The notes beneath the pieces are model-generated. The model saw only the letters and a list, made by a program, of their open reading frames with translations, did not search any database and had not been told where the DNA came from. From Heterostelium multicystogenum (taxonomy: Eukaryota > Evosea > Eumycetozoa > Acytosteliales > Acytosteliaceae), in assembly GCA_003667245.1 (NCBI GenBank), contig RCNN01000197.1, positions 1 to 64,000 of the forward strand: DNA of 64,000 nucleotides. The letters are read 5' to 3'. Shown piece after piece: positions 1-11,376 of this stretch. The first letter of the stretch is position 1; each line of letters starts with the position of its first letter. The position numbers were made by a program, and so were the translations under genes.

Positions 1-3000
1 AAGGAGCCGACCCAGCAGGCTGCGCCGGAAGAGGAGCGTAAGGACATTAGCACGGTGCGGACACGAGCGGAATGACGGCGGAGAGAAGAAACAAGGCAAA
101 GCGCAAAGCGAAAACATCACTGAAAGAAAAGCACCTCTAGCACCACCAAGCGTTACAAAGACATTGAACAGCTCGGCTGACAACCTCAAGAAGAGCAATC
201 AAGCCAATCAAAGCAACGAAACAACACATCACCGAACAACCACAGAATTCCGGCGTCATCGTACTGGAGTCGGTACTCGACGTCGAGAAAGCATACAACA
301 AGACGAATGGCCATTCGCCTCCACTCTTACGATGATTTACTTTGACCTATTCAAGTAATATAGCAATCATATTATTATTGGATCAAATCGGCAAAGTATA
401 CTAATTTGATTATCTCCATTCTTTTGTAGTCCACAGTGGGAGATTAGACATGGATCGGCAGTGGGATTGAGAGAGCTATGTAGGAGACATGGAAAAAGGT
501 GGAGGAATAACAGTTTACACTAAGCCAGAGCGAGTCGAACTTGTAAATACACTCTGGCTAGAGGATTTCGCGATTAGATTACTGTGTGGTAATTGCTTTG
601 GATCGTTTTGGTGACTATGTTTCCGACCAAGTACGTACATCTTCGAATGCAGTTTTGGGATTGTAAATATTGACTGTTTGCTTTTTATATTTGTGATTGT
701 AAGGTGGTTGCCCCGGTTAGGGAAACTTGTGCACAGGTTCTTGGTTTGGTCGTTAAGTATAATGAACACTGAAAGTGTTATGAAGGTGCTCTCTGTGCTG
801 CTGCAGCTGCAGGACAATAAGCAATGGAGGTCAGACACGGTGGATTGCTGGGAAATCAAGTACTTGGCAGTGGTGAGACTTGATCTGATCGATTTGGTGT
901 TGCCACGCATCTTGGACGCTATTACCAAGGGTCTGAGTGACAGAACGACGATGTGCGTGCTACTGCCTCTGAAACATTTCAACCTCTCGCCACAGCAATT
1001 GGTGTCCAACCACAAAGATCGAATCCAACAGATTCTTACAATTCTATGGGACATCTTGCTAGAACTCGACGACCTTGCTGTTTCCACTGCAAGTGTTTTT
1101 GAATTTACTTGCCGATTTCTATTCATTCACTGAAGTGATACGACCAAGCAGCAACAGCAACAACAACGGAAATAGCTATGAATCACTACAGCAATCAACG
1201 AAAATTAGATGAATTGGTACCAAGACTTTACCCATTTTTTAGACATTTACTTTATAGTGTGCGTTTGTCAGCGATCCAGACAGTGAATAGATTGATCGTA
1301 GCAAACAGTGGATATGGCAATTCGCAACAGTGGCTACTGCCCATTTTGACAGACCTATTGCGATATGTATTTCAGAATATCATTCTTGAAGAAAAGCAGG
1401 ACATTGTCGATCTCTCGCTGAAAACTTGGAAACTACTCATTATCAGCTTTGAGCCAAACATTGTCGTCAAGCTACTCTTCCCTTTTTAGTCCAGTGGATC
1501 TCATTGCTTTTCCACTGTTCCTGGAACACCTATGAACCAAGAATACCTTTGTTCTCGACACTTCATTCTCATGCTGCAAACGTATCGGCATCGTCAGCCT
1601 CCACTAATGTACAGAAAGCCAAAGCTGGAAGTTGGACAGGTTAAACGTGGACGTCCATCAAAAGCAAGTGTTCAGGCAAAGGCAGAAGCAGCCAATTCCA
1701 GTGGTTCTGGTTCATCGGGAGTTGGTGGAGGTGCACCTCAGCGTGAAACTGAGTCATCAAGCAGAGAACATTATTTAGGTACCAGAGCAAAGGTTATGGG
1801 TACAAGTGCAATTGCCATGATTATTCGTATGTGGCCAACAGAATTGAATTCAAGAAAGTTTTGGAAATGTTGTTTGGAATGGTTGCATCAGCCTCAGCTA
1901 TCCAAAGACATCTGGCATCAATGATTCTCGCAGAAACATTCTACTGCACTGCTGAGCAAACTCAAGCTGACATACCATTCATCTTCCCCACACCAGTTCC
2001 AGTATTACAGCCCGAGATGGTATCGGCTATGTCGGAGCTTCTCAATGACGCTGACCCAACTTGGTACTACCACGAAGCAGACACCATCATTAAATCAAAG
2101 CTTGCATCTGACTCCAAGATTTTATCACAAAGCTTGATGAACGTAGGAATCGATTTCACTGGAGTGGCTCTCCTTGTGCAATGGGTACAAGACCAACCGT
2201 TGCTCCAGCCTGAAACTATTTTGCCCGCTCTCGGTTGAGCTCATTTCGAATGTATATAACTATGCATTGAAAATATTCAGCGATTGATACCCGCAAGTAC
2301 CACAAATGGGCTGGTTGACCAGCTTGAAGCAAGAAGAAAAACCATCCTTGCTACCATGGGTTACATCGACAAACTCCAAAAAGAAATGCACACAATGGTG
2401 CTGGCCGCTGTTGATGGGCCCTCATTGCCTCCAATAATATTCCCGCAAAGGTAACTCCTGCAATTCGTTCTCTGCTTCACTCAATACGTAATGAAGAGGA
2501 TGAAATCTACCAGTTTTAGAACAGCAAATTCACTTGCTCACTTTGTGGTGTTGTGCTCCACAAGAACCCCATGTCCCAACGACAAAGTAATCAAATCAAT
2601 GTTTTCAGTGCTTTGCGAGGACAGGACACATACTCCATTGGCATCGGTTGGCTCAGATCTTAAGTTTGAAGAGGATACAAATATTGCTAATGGACAAAAT
2701 ACAGCACAGAATATCGATTTATCAGAGGAAGCAAAGGGTTGCACGTCTCGGAAGAAGAGGAGCGAACGAATTCTTTATCAAGCTGGTTGACCGTCTTGGT
2801 GAATCTCTGTTTGTTGTGCTTCCAACCTTCTTCCCATTGATGTCACAAAACCTTATTGCGGCATACCAAGAGACTGCCGCTGCTGGCTCGGCAGGATTCG
2901 CCCCCTCTCGTCAAAGATTTCGATCGTCTTCAACTCATCATTGATGAAACTACAGTTGTTCAAGACGGTATTGCCAAAATTACACCCATCTTTCCACTCA

Positions 3001-5303
3001 CAGTTGATTGAAATGATACCAATCATCTTCCATTTTGTACAGACCCCTAATATTTCAGTTCAGTCCATGGTATCAAAGACAATTGCACAACTTTGTAAGA
3101 CTATCACACTACCTTCGATGCACCATCTCATCTATAATATGCTTCCACTTCTTGGTGACTCGAAATCATCCACAAACAGATACGGTGCCATTACAACACT
3201 GCTTCAGATCATTAAACGACATGTCCCTGGAGATCGTACCATATATTGTATTCTTGACAATTCCAGTTCTTGGTTGTATGAGTGACCAGGAGATTCCACT
3301 GAGAAAGAAGGCTTCGCTTTGTTTTGCAAAACTCGTGAAGCTAATGCCACTCGAGCCTGGTGTACCAAATCCCGTTGGCTTAGATGATAGATTGGTACAG
3401 CAAAAGTTGGAGGAGCGAAAGTTCCTCGAGCAACTGCTTGATGGATCAAAGGTGGAGCAATATCCTCTACCTATTCGTATCAACACTGAGCTCAGAAAGT
3501 ATCAACAAGACGGTGTCAATTGGCTGGCTTTCCTCAACAAATATAAATTACATGGAATCCTCTGTGACGATATGGGTCTTGGTAAGACACTTCAAGCCAT
3601 CTGTATCATGGCAGGAGATGACTACGATCGACGTGTCAACTTTGCTGCTAAAGGAACTCCCAACTTCCAGCCTCTTCCTTCGATTGTAGTTTGTCCATCC
3701 ACTCTGGTTGGTCACTGGTACTATGAAATTAAGAAATTCTGTGACACAACTATGCGTCCCATGACTTACATGGGTGCGCCAGCTGAACGTGCAGCACTCC
3801 GTGCCAAATTTAAGGATCACAACGTTCTGATCATGTCCTACGATATCGTACGTAACGATATCGATCACTTGACAGAGCTAAATTTCAACTACTGTATCCT
3901 TGATGAAGGTCACATCATAAAGAACACCAAAACCAAATTGACACAGGCAGTCAAGCAGCTAAAATCCAACCACCGTTTGATTCTCTCTGGAACACCAATT
4001 CAGAACAACGTCCTAGAGCTTTGGTCACTTTTCGATTTCTTGATGCCAGGATTCCTTGGAACGGAGCGACAGTTCGATGATCTATACAGCAAGCCAATCC
4101 TTGCCAGCAAGGATCCAAAATGCACGCCAAAAGATCAGGAAGCAGGTGCCCTAGCAATGGAGGCACTTCATCGACAAGTACTACCATTCCTACTGCGTAG
4201 ATTAAAAGAGAACGTGCTGCATGATCTTCCACCCAAGATTATCCAAGATCGTTACTGTAAATTGTCACCACTCCAAATTAAACTATATGACGACTTCTCC
4301 AAAGACCCATTTCCGTCAAGGAATGGACCAAGAGATCATTTCAGAAGACATGGACGAAGAGCAAGACACCAAGAAATCCTCAAAGAAAGGTGGTGCCACT
4401 ACCCATGTATTCCAAGCACTCCAGTATCTTCGTAAACTATGTAGTCATCCTCAATTTGTTATTGAATCAAAATCATCCACAGTACAACGCTATTATCAAA
4501 GAATTAAAGGCCAACAAGTCCGACTTGACAGACATTGAACACTCACCAAAATTGACAACACTTAAAGAATTACTTTTAGAATGTGGAATTGGTGTTCAAA
4601 CCGGTAACACCAGCAACAATAATGTGGACCTGAGTCAAGACGTTACCACTCAACATCGTGTATTGATTTTCGCCCAGATGAAATCAATGTTGGATGTCGT
4701 TGAGACCGACCTTCTCAAGCAACACATGCCATCTGTCACCTATTTGAGAATGGACGGTTCGACAGATCCAATGAAACGTCACTCCATTGTGAACCAATTC
4801 AACTCAGATCCATCAATCGATCTGCTGCTTTTGACAACACATGTTGGTGGTCTTGGTCTAAATCTGACAGGTGCTGACACCGTCATCTTCTTAGAGCATG
4901 ATTGGAATCCAATGAAGGACTTACAGGCCATGGATCGTGCACATCGTATTGGACAAAAGAAGGTAGTCAATGTCTACCGTCTAATTACATCAGGTACACT
5001 TGAAGAGAAGATTATGGGTCTGCAGCGATTCAAGCTCAACATCGCAAACACAATCGTCAACCAGGAGAATCAGTCCATTCAAACAATGTCCACCAACGAA
5101 CTACTCAATCTGTTCGACTACAACGAAGGAGATGCCCAAAAGAAAGACAATGCTGACAGTTCTGCCGTCAACTCAATGGGTCAAGTTGAGAAACCAACAA
5201 AATCCGGACTCAAGAACGTACTTGCAAACATCGGAGAGCTATGGGACGAATCACAGTACACAGAAGAATTTGATATTAATAACTCATCGGCTCACTACAG
5301 TAA
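1..5303 (+). CDS. btaf1: BTAF1/Mot1, TBP-removing Snf2-family ATPase (5' truncated, frameshifted)
   Basis: This nuclear ATPase strips TATA-binding protein from DNA. Sequence similar to BTAF1/Mot1 runs from the left edge, so the N-terminus lies outside the window. HEAT-repeat sequence occupies about 430–3300. The Snf2 ATPase follows, with Walker A DDMGLGKT at 3566–3589, DEGH near 3901, SGTPIQNN near 3990, and the C-lobe motifs THVGGLGLNLTGAD and DRAHRIGQ near 4840–4960. Two introns restore conserved protein: 355–429 and 631–703. At least ten frame changes interrupt the gene, for example near 1090, 1500, 1850, 2250, 2700, 2940, 3250, 4310 and 4460. Homology continues across each, which fits base-calling errors better than decay. 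The natural stop is probably TAA 5301–5303: one missing base near 5283 hides a Mot1-like C-terminus, and the raw frame runs on to 5400. Identification is strong; exact frames are not recoverable from this sequence. Confidence 0.95.
355..429 (+). other. Intron 1 visible in btaf1
   Basis: GTAATATAG starts and CTTTTGTAG ends this 75-nt AT-rich intron. Removing it joins the conserved FDLF segment to NPQWE, the junction expected of BTAF1 proteins. Confidence 0.85.
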
Positions 5304-5766
5304 ACATATAAATAAAAACAAACACATAATATATTCTTTATATACAACTACATACAAGGAGCAACAAAGTCCGATAATGAACATTTCCATTTGTTACTAG
5401 TCATCTGTACAGTAGTACAATATCGAAATCTGCTACTGGACAGATACTCATCGCAGTAGAGTGTCTCTGAGATGAAATACTGATAATTCAATATTTACAC
5501 ATTTATTGGAGATAGTTTCTTGTGCTATATTGTATATATACCGAGGTATTCATCAAAATGTACTTAAAAGACACTCTCTTGTGATAAATAACTCTTTATA
5601 CGTGTTGTTTACTATCTTTATTTGTTAAAATACATGTACTTATGTATACCTATATACAAATGGTTTTATTGGGATTATTACAACTGTAGTTCAAATGGTC
5701 ATAAATATTATGTTAATATTTGGTGTAAATTGGTTGGTGACTAGCTACCTTCGAATGTTGCTTAGC

Positions 5767-6704
5767 TCATACTAAGTCCGCATACAACATAGATGGTGGG
5801 ACAAGTGAGGATTTTAAAGTTATTGATGTTGGAGACGTTGTTTTGCTGTTATCTACAACTAAATGATTACTATTGTTACTATAAGTATTTGTATGGCTTA
5901 ATGTATTACTATCGTTGGTTTGTTGTTGTTGTTGTTGTTTTAATTGCTTCTCATTGTGCAGCATCTTAATCTTGTCATCTATATCTTTTTCATCCTCGTC
6001 TTCAGTTTCTTCGTCACTCTCTTCGTTGTCATTGTCGACAGATCATTGTTGTCCTCCGCTTTTCTCTTAATGGAAACTTTTAATGATTGAGGAGATGTAT
6101 TATTACTATGTCTATGACGTTGTTGTTGTATTATTCTTTGTTTTCTTAACTCTCTTTGTAACTCAAGAGATTGGCGGATTTCTTTTTGCTTCTCACATCC
6201 TATGCATTGGAACGGACTTTGGCAATTGTGTTCTATTTCTTTTAGATGCTCATTGAGCATGTCTTTCGATGTAAAGCACCGCGTGCAAGACTGATGTGGA
6301 CAACGTACTATTAGTAGCTTATTTATCGGGGTTTCTCTGTGTATATCATCGAATCGTCATTAATGATGCTTGAATCCATATCGTGGTTCTGTTGTCCTCG
6401 ATGGTGGTGTTGATAATTGTTCTCTGTATAGTCCTGTTCGCCACTCTGGCTGCTGCTGCCACTAGATCCGCGAGCGCTGGTTCGACTCTCTGCCTTGTGA
6501 CTCTTCCTTTCTCTCGTCTCTAAGTTGATGACCGACCCCTTTTGCAGTCCTATAGTGTAATTCGTTGGGACAGACCGTCTTAATACCGGAGCACCGGTGG
6601 AACTGCAAGCAGTGTCTAATAACATGATAGAAACGCGTGTAGGACTTGTCGCAGCCCTCATGGTAGCATTTATACGGCTTTGGGGTTTGTCCATCGTCAG
6701 CCAT
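5767..6704 (-). CDS. C2H2 zinc-finger protein
   Basis: Probable DNA-binding nuclear protein with two C2H2 fingers. The first is near the N-terminus (CYHEGC then H and H in RHCLQFH). The second is about 100 residues on (CPHQSC, then two His in NEHLKEIEH). Between them lies a Ser/Gly/Gln/His-rich linker. A basic stretch (SIKRKAED region) is followed by a Glu/Asp-rich run and a poly-Gln tract near 5935. The start is the ATG at 6702–6704. At least three frame changes are needed, near 6480, 6340 and 6045. The one at 6045 separates a Lys/Arg-rich reading from the Glu/Asp-rich reading that I take as real. It is convergent with btaf1, with about 460 bp between the stops. I do not recognise an orthologue. 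Confidence 0.7.
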
Positions 6705-7119
6705 CTTGTACTTCTTACTCGTAATGCGTGCTCAACAGAAATGGTTTCGGGGATTCAGTGTATAGTGAATGGATACTGTTATATACCTAATGGACAACCG
6801 GTGGTTTAAACTTATGATAATCTAAATGTACAAAACAATGTTTTGGTTGATAATAGTAAAAAAATTAAACTATTATTAATAGTTCAAGATAAACTGTTGA
6901 AGAAGCACCCCTATCCTGTGTGGGTGGACAACTTTTTTGTTTTTTGAAAAATTTCATTATTTGGGTAGGAGAGAGAAAAGTCAATTTATCTGTCTGTTGT
7001 CTGTCTATTTGTCTTTACCTTTGCAATAAAGGATGATTAAAGTCGTCGATAGTTATGCATAGCATCTCTTTTATACTGTCATCATATCATATAGTCCAAA
7101 CCAAATAGACCATTTATAG

Positions 7120-7135
7120 GTTTGCTATAGCAAAC
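7120..7135. repeat. 16-bp perfect palindrome
   Basis: GTTTGCTATAGCAAAC reads the same on both strands. It lies in the AT-rich spacer upstream of the zinc-finger gene. It may be a protein-binding site or chance. Confidence 0.4.
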
Positions 7136-7435
7136 TTAATAATACAAAATTGATTTTATAATTCCCATCCTATTATTTTAAAGTAGTATATTATTATTAT
7201 CGATTGTATTGATTCTCTATGATTTCACAAGTTTAGATATCAATTTTAGATTATCAATATAAATAAATATCAAATTAATGAAAAACATTAAACACGTTTG
7301 ATCTCTAAAATAATAATTAAAAAAAGGAAAAGAATAATAAAAATTCTATCTTTTTGTTTATTTTTTTACTTTGTTATTGTCTGTTTGGTTTGGCGTTGAT
7401 CAACGATAGGTGATATGGTTCGAACTGGCCATGGA

Positions 7436-7505
7436 AAGTTAAACTTATTGGCCAAGAGCCATCATTCAAATTGTTTGCACGTTTCTTGGCCAATAAGTTT
7501 AACTT
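7436..7505. repeat. Perfect 21-bp inverted repeat (hairpin, 28-nt loop)
   Basis: Arm 7436–7456 is the exact reverse complement of arm 7485–7505, with a 28-nt spacer. Pairing weakens but continues outward: GGCCA near 7427–7432 faces TGGCA near 7511–7515. The arms overlap a short open frame on the minus strand, but that frame is best explained by the repeat. A transcript would fold into a stem like a small-RNA precursor. No element ends or target duplication were seen. Confidence 0.8.
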
Positions 7506-8135
7506 GAAATTGGCACAGCTGACTTCAGAATTGCCGGAGATGGAAATAGAGCCATTAATTGTAGATCTATCCACTCTTAGTGGACAATCATTAGTTCGAT
7601 TGATCTTCCTTCTATCTCATTAATATATATGATTAGACCTTTGGGAGTCTCGGATTTTGACTCCCTAGCTATATCCATTTGTAAAGAGTAGTGAAAGAAA
7701 GAAAGGTCCATTCTTGTTGTTAAATCCTTATGAAATGTTATTTACATTAGTGCTGAGAATTACAACCAATGAATGATAGTCTCTTATTTCTAGGATTTGA
7801 AATATGTTATTTTTTATTGCTATGGAATTATAATAAAAACATTTGTTTAAACATGATCAAAAACTATAAACCATAAATAAGCTTCTTCTTACAAACTTCT
7901 AAATTTAATCATCTATTAATGATTCCATTGATAGAAGTTGCTTTTTTAGATCCAATCTATTTCAGATCTTAAAAAAGGTTATCTGTTAGTAAATTGTGAG
8001 AATAATCCGACTCCAATCTGATTTATCAGAAAACATACATTTATTTTTTTCTTTAACAATATCCAAACTACCATGTACCATTTTTAATACCTTAGTATAT
8101 GAATTTTATAAAAAATAGAAATGTCTTCATTCATC

Positions 8136-8538
8136 TTAGGTTAAATACTCCTTCCAATACATACTTGCTTTCAAGTCTTCAAACTTATTTTCATTAGAAA
8201 ACATTTGAATATTACGTTTTCGAGTAATGTCTGAAATTATTGGGCACTGTAACAAACTTCTAATGATATTATCATGCGTGTATTGATCATTCATATGGGC
8301 TATCTGGCATAATGTGATGGTTCTATTGTTCACAGTGATTTCAAATTTTTGAGATCCTATGTTGGATTTGTACAAATAATTTTGGTTCTCCATTAACCAT
8401 GATTTCATTCGCTAGTATACAACTACTGTTGTCAAGTTTATAGAAGTTGGTTAGATCTACATGATTTGAAGTATGAGTAACAGATGGAAGTGTAGCAAGG
8501 TCTTCCTGCTTGATTTGGATTGACTCTGAACTGAACAT
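8136..8538 (-). CDS. Hypothetical protein (frameshifted)
   Basis: Two overlapping open frames join into one protein of about 130 residues if a single-base error in an A-run near 8345 is allowed. The start is the ATG at 8536–8538. In-frame codons continue upstream to about 8580, where a single TAA separates them from another ATG near 8605, so the true N-terminus could be longer. The sequence has balanced hydrophobic and charged composition (FEITVNNRTITLC, MYWKEYL near the end). It shows no signal peptide, membrane segment or family I recognise. It may be a decaying gene, since its neighbourhood is rich in relics. Confidence 0.4.
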
Positions 8539-8778
8539 CTTAGGCGATTCTACTTGCGTAAAAGTATCTTCATGTTCTTAGTTATGCTTCAAAAAAGACT
8601 TCATTGATGATGTATCAGTTTGGTTGGTTGATTAGAATTTGTACTATCTGTTGTTTATTGGTAATAATTTCTTATTTTCTATTAAAAGGGCAATATGGTT
8701 TCTGAGTGAACTTTACTTGATGACAAGTAGATATAAGTTCCTTGGTGAAGTTTACTTTATACCATTCTAAATACTACT

Positions 8779-9480
8779 TTAGAGTTCTTTGACAAAGTTC
8801 AAATCAACATTGGAAAGCAATGTGAATCCAACAATAGCTTTTCCATTGAAAGAGCCAACACCTGGATCTTGAGATGGATTAGATGTAACAAGAGCTTGAT
8901 CATTTGTCCAAACACCAGAGGTATTGAGTGTAGCAATGTTAATCTTTGGATTGCTTGAGTGAAGATGTGCCAAAACTAACTTGGTACCCACAACTGCTAA
9001 ACTTGGATCACCTTTGGCTTGAGTGTTTGAGAGATCAACTTTGGCCTGAGTGTTTGAGATGAGAGCTGGTGATGTCCATGTAACTCCATCTGATGAGCTG
9101 ATGACATAATATCCATTTCCTAATGGTGGACTACGGAATACAATGTAGAGTTTGTTGTTGAAAGCCTCGATTGCTGGTGATCCTGCAATTGTAATACCTG
9201 GAAGAATATTACAGGTCCAGCTGGTATAGGTGCAATCAGGTGATGAAAGTAATGCCAACTTTCCACTTGGACTTAAGGTCTGGTAAGTTAGATAAACTTT
9301 GTTATTAAACACCGTTGCAGATGGTGATTCTGTCATGTAATAATCATTTTGAGGGAAATAGATCGCACTTCTAATCACATTACCACCAGAAAGTTTAACG
9401 AGAAATGGACAGTTATTTGAAGTTGCACTAAGTTTAGTACCTCCATTGTGAATAATGACTATTGAATTTTGGAAATTTAG
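8779..9480 (-). CDS. Sialidase/BNR-like beta-propeller protein (5' end unresolved)
   Basis: An uninterrupted frame of about 230 codons ends at 8779. The protein shows repeated blades in which a Ser-Asp-Gly-x-Thr-Trp turn (SSSDGVTWTSP) and NNK(V/L)Y(L/I) strands recur, the pattern of BNR/Asp-box and related lectin propellers. The spacing is irregular, so a glycan-binding or secreted role is inference. The codon at 9376–9378 is GTG within the frame; coding continues upstream to at least 9480 with no ATG, then a stop at 9526–9528. The N-terminal exon is therefore missing, frameshifted or upstream of an intron. A nine-base inverted repeat (9505–9613) lies just there. It could be a truncated copy. 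Confidence 0.5.
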   Translation of the reverse strand, partial: LNFQNSIVIIHNGGTKLSATSNNCPFLVKLSGGNVIRSAIYFPQNDYYMTESPSATVFNNKVYLTYQTLSPSGKLALLSSPDCTYTSWTCNILPGITIAGSPAIEAFNNKLYIVFRSPPLGNGYYVISSSDGVTWTSPALISNTQAKVDLSNTQAKGDPSLAVVGTKLVLAHLHSSNPKINIATLNTSGVWTNDQALVTSNPSQDPGVGSFNGKAIVGFTLLSNVDLNFVKEL

Positions 9481-9504
9481 AACTGTTGGAGCGAAGCAAA
9501 TTTG

Positions 9505-9613
9505 CGTGGGTAGCCAGTGTTGAAATTAATTAGACTTAGCGGGAGATGACTTTCAAAATATTTTGATTTTTTGTTTCAATTTATATGGAAGAACAATTTG
9601 CTGCCTACCCACG
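9505..9613. repeat. Imperfect inverted repeat around the broken 5' end of the BNR-like gene
   Basis: CGTGGGTAG at 9505–9513 is inverted exactly at 9605–9613, and flanking bases match partly. The arms stand out as GC-rich in an AT-rich context. They flank about 90 bp of AT-rich DNA at the point where the BNR-like frame ends. They may be ends of a small insertion or a structured UTR. Confidence 0.4.
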
Positions 9614-10269
9614 GTAATTAGAATTTAATTCATTCACATTTGTAATTTGGCCAAGTGATCGTGTTTTTTATTTGCAACTTGATTGTTTGATGTCAACCAA
9701 AGGTGAAACGGTGACCAATGGTTCATTAATAAAATACCTGTTCATTTTTTAAAATAATATCTTCTTTCACTTTCACTTTTACGAATCTTATTAGTTTTAT
9801 CAACCTCTCCTTTATCTTCTGATTCGTTTCTTTATATGATACAAATATTCATTAGATAAGCTATTATGATTCAATTTATTTAAATTTAGCTATTAATTTA
9901 CAAGTGCTCAAGATCTTGAGTATCGGGATTATCAATGCTGGAGTGGTAGGCTTCTTTTAATTGATGGTCTGGGTCTGCTTTGAGTCACCTGTCGAAATAG
10001 ATATTTAGTCCAATGGCACAATCTACAAGTGAACATGATATTCTCAGATGTATTCTTTAGCAGAGTAACCTTGTCGGTAACAAATGTTGCTACTTTCCAA
10101 ATTCTCCCTTATGTTGGAATTGTTAAAAAGTGCATTCTATTGTAGTGATTGGAGCAATGAATAATTTCGTTAGTAATTTTTTATTACTTATCAGATCTAT
10201 TTTGTTCTAACTAAAATGGGTGAATCCTATTTCTTCTTGATCTACAATCTATTGAAAAAGCTTAAGAAT
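9614..10269. other. Spacer with no recognisable gene
   Basis: AT-rich sequence with short interrupted frames only. Some phrases look like eroded coding sequence, but none is long enough to call. Confidence 0.4.
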
Positions 10270-10830
10270 GAATCCTTGACTTCAATCTCATTTCAAGGGT
10301 ACCGGCACAATTGTTTCACTTATGAGAAGAACATCTGAAAGAGACTCACCAATGTCTAACAAAAATAATTTTGTTATTTTTAAATGGATTTTCATTTGAT
10401 AGTTACATATTTTTCAAAATCACTGTGAAGATTTGTTGGTTGAGATCATAATAAGTCTCATTATTCTTGACGATCACACCTCTATAGTTATTCAAATATT
10501 TGAAATCGCTTTAGTCTTAAATTAAAGTTCTCTACGTTTTGTCTGATGAGAGAGCTGTGATGATTTCTTCCTGCTCCAGAGTTAAGAGCTTTCCCTTTAT
10601 TGGTGCAAGGATTGGAACAATCACTCGGACATATCCTTTATCAGCAAATATCACTTAGTTTTATCGTTTCTCTAAGTGAGAAATCAAACCACCATGGTGA
10701 TCAATATCTTTACATCATGTTTTCCTCCCCTGTAGGAATTCCCATACCAACAACCTAGTCTAACTTCTATCCAATATTTGATTCCACTTTTTTTTGGTGC
10801 TTCACGGAGAAGTGTTTCCTCTGGATCTCT
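10270..10830 (-). pseudogene. Decayed coding relic
   Basis: Several protein-like stretches appear in changing minus-strand frames: KYWIEVRLGCWYGN near 10745–10790, GYVRVIVPILAPIKGK near 10588–10632, YRGVIVKNN near 10470–10490, and SLSDVLLISETIVPVP near 10300–10345. Stops and frame changes separate them. They look like remains of one gene. I recognise no family. Interruptions are denser than in the neighbouring conserved genes, which favours real decay. Confidence 0.3.
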
Positions 10831-10861
10831 TTGTTTTTATTTCCCTATTCCACAGTGTCTA

Positions 10862-11171
10862 CAGAAAGGTTCTCACCATTTCCAGTAAAAAGAAGATTTA
10901 ATCCTCCAGAAAGTATGGAACAGCTAAAAGAGAAACTAGATTTGACCAATGTAGCCGTAAAAGTATTAACAAAGGAGTTAAAATACACCCACTAAGCTTA
11001 TTCGGTTCCCCATTTTGAAACTAATAGAGAAAAAAGACTGATGAATTTATGGAAATGCTCTCTGTACAATATATTTTTGACGAAGATAGCATTAGTCAGT
11101 GTGAATTATTAAATTTGATATTTAATGTAAATAAATCTGACTTAGAAAGTATATTAAAAACATTAATATAA
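10862..11171 (+). pseudogene. Second coding relic, plus strand
   Basis: Two protein-like blocks on the plus strand are separated by stops and a frame change. The first, about 10862–10990, contains RRFNPPESMEQLKEKLDL. The second, about 11038–11171, contains DEFMEMLSVQYIFDED and ends at TAA near 11169. The helical composition suggests a former C-terminal region. No family is recognised. It ends about 200 bp before the RAD18 start. Confidence 0.3.
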
Positions 11172-11376
11172 TTTTGAGCGCCAATATTTTTTAACACGAA
11201 GTAAGACAACCGTTTGTTTTCAACTTCAGTCTAGTGTTGTTCAACTTTATTCAGCCAAACCAAACCTAATAATTATAGCTATAATAATAACAATAGAATA
11301 ATGATAGTACTTTGAGTAGTATAGTTAGACTTAGCCACAAATCAAAGAAATTGTAAACAGAGTCAATCAATGAATA

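Noticed and set aside
515..1126. 203-codon minus-strand open frame
   Set aside because: It is antisense to conserved HEAT-repeat sequence of btaf1 and has no family likeness.
10889..10980. Resemblance to homeodomain helices 2–3 (LTNVAVKV)
   Set aside because: The diagnostic WFxN of helix 3 is absent and the rest of the domain cannot be found.
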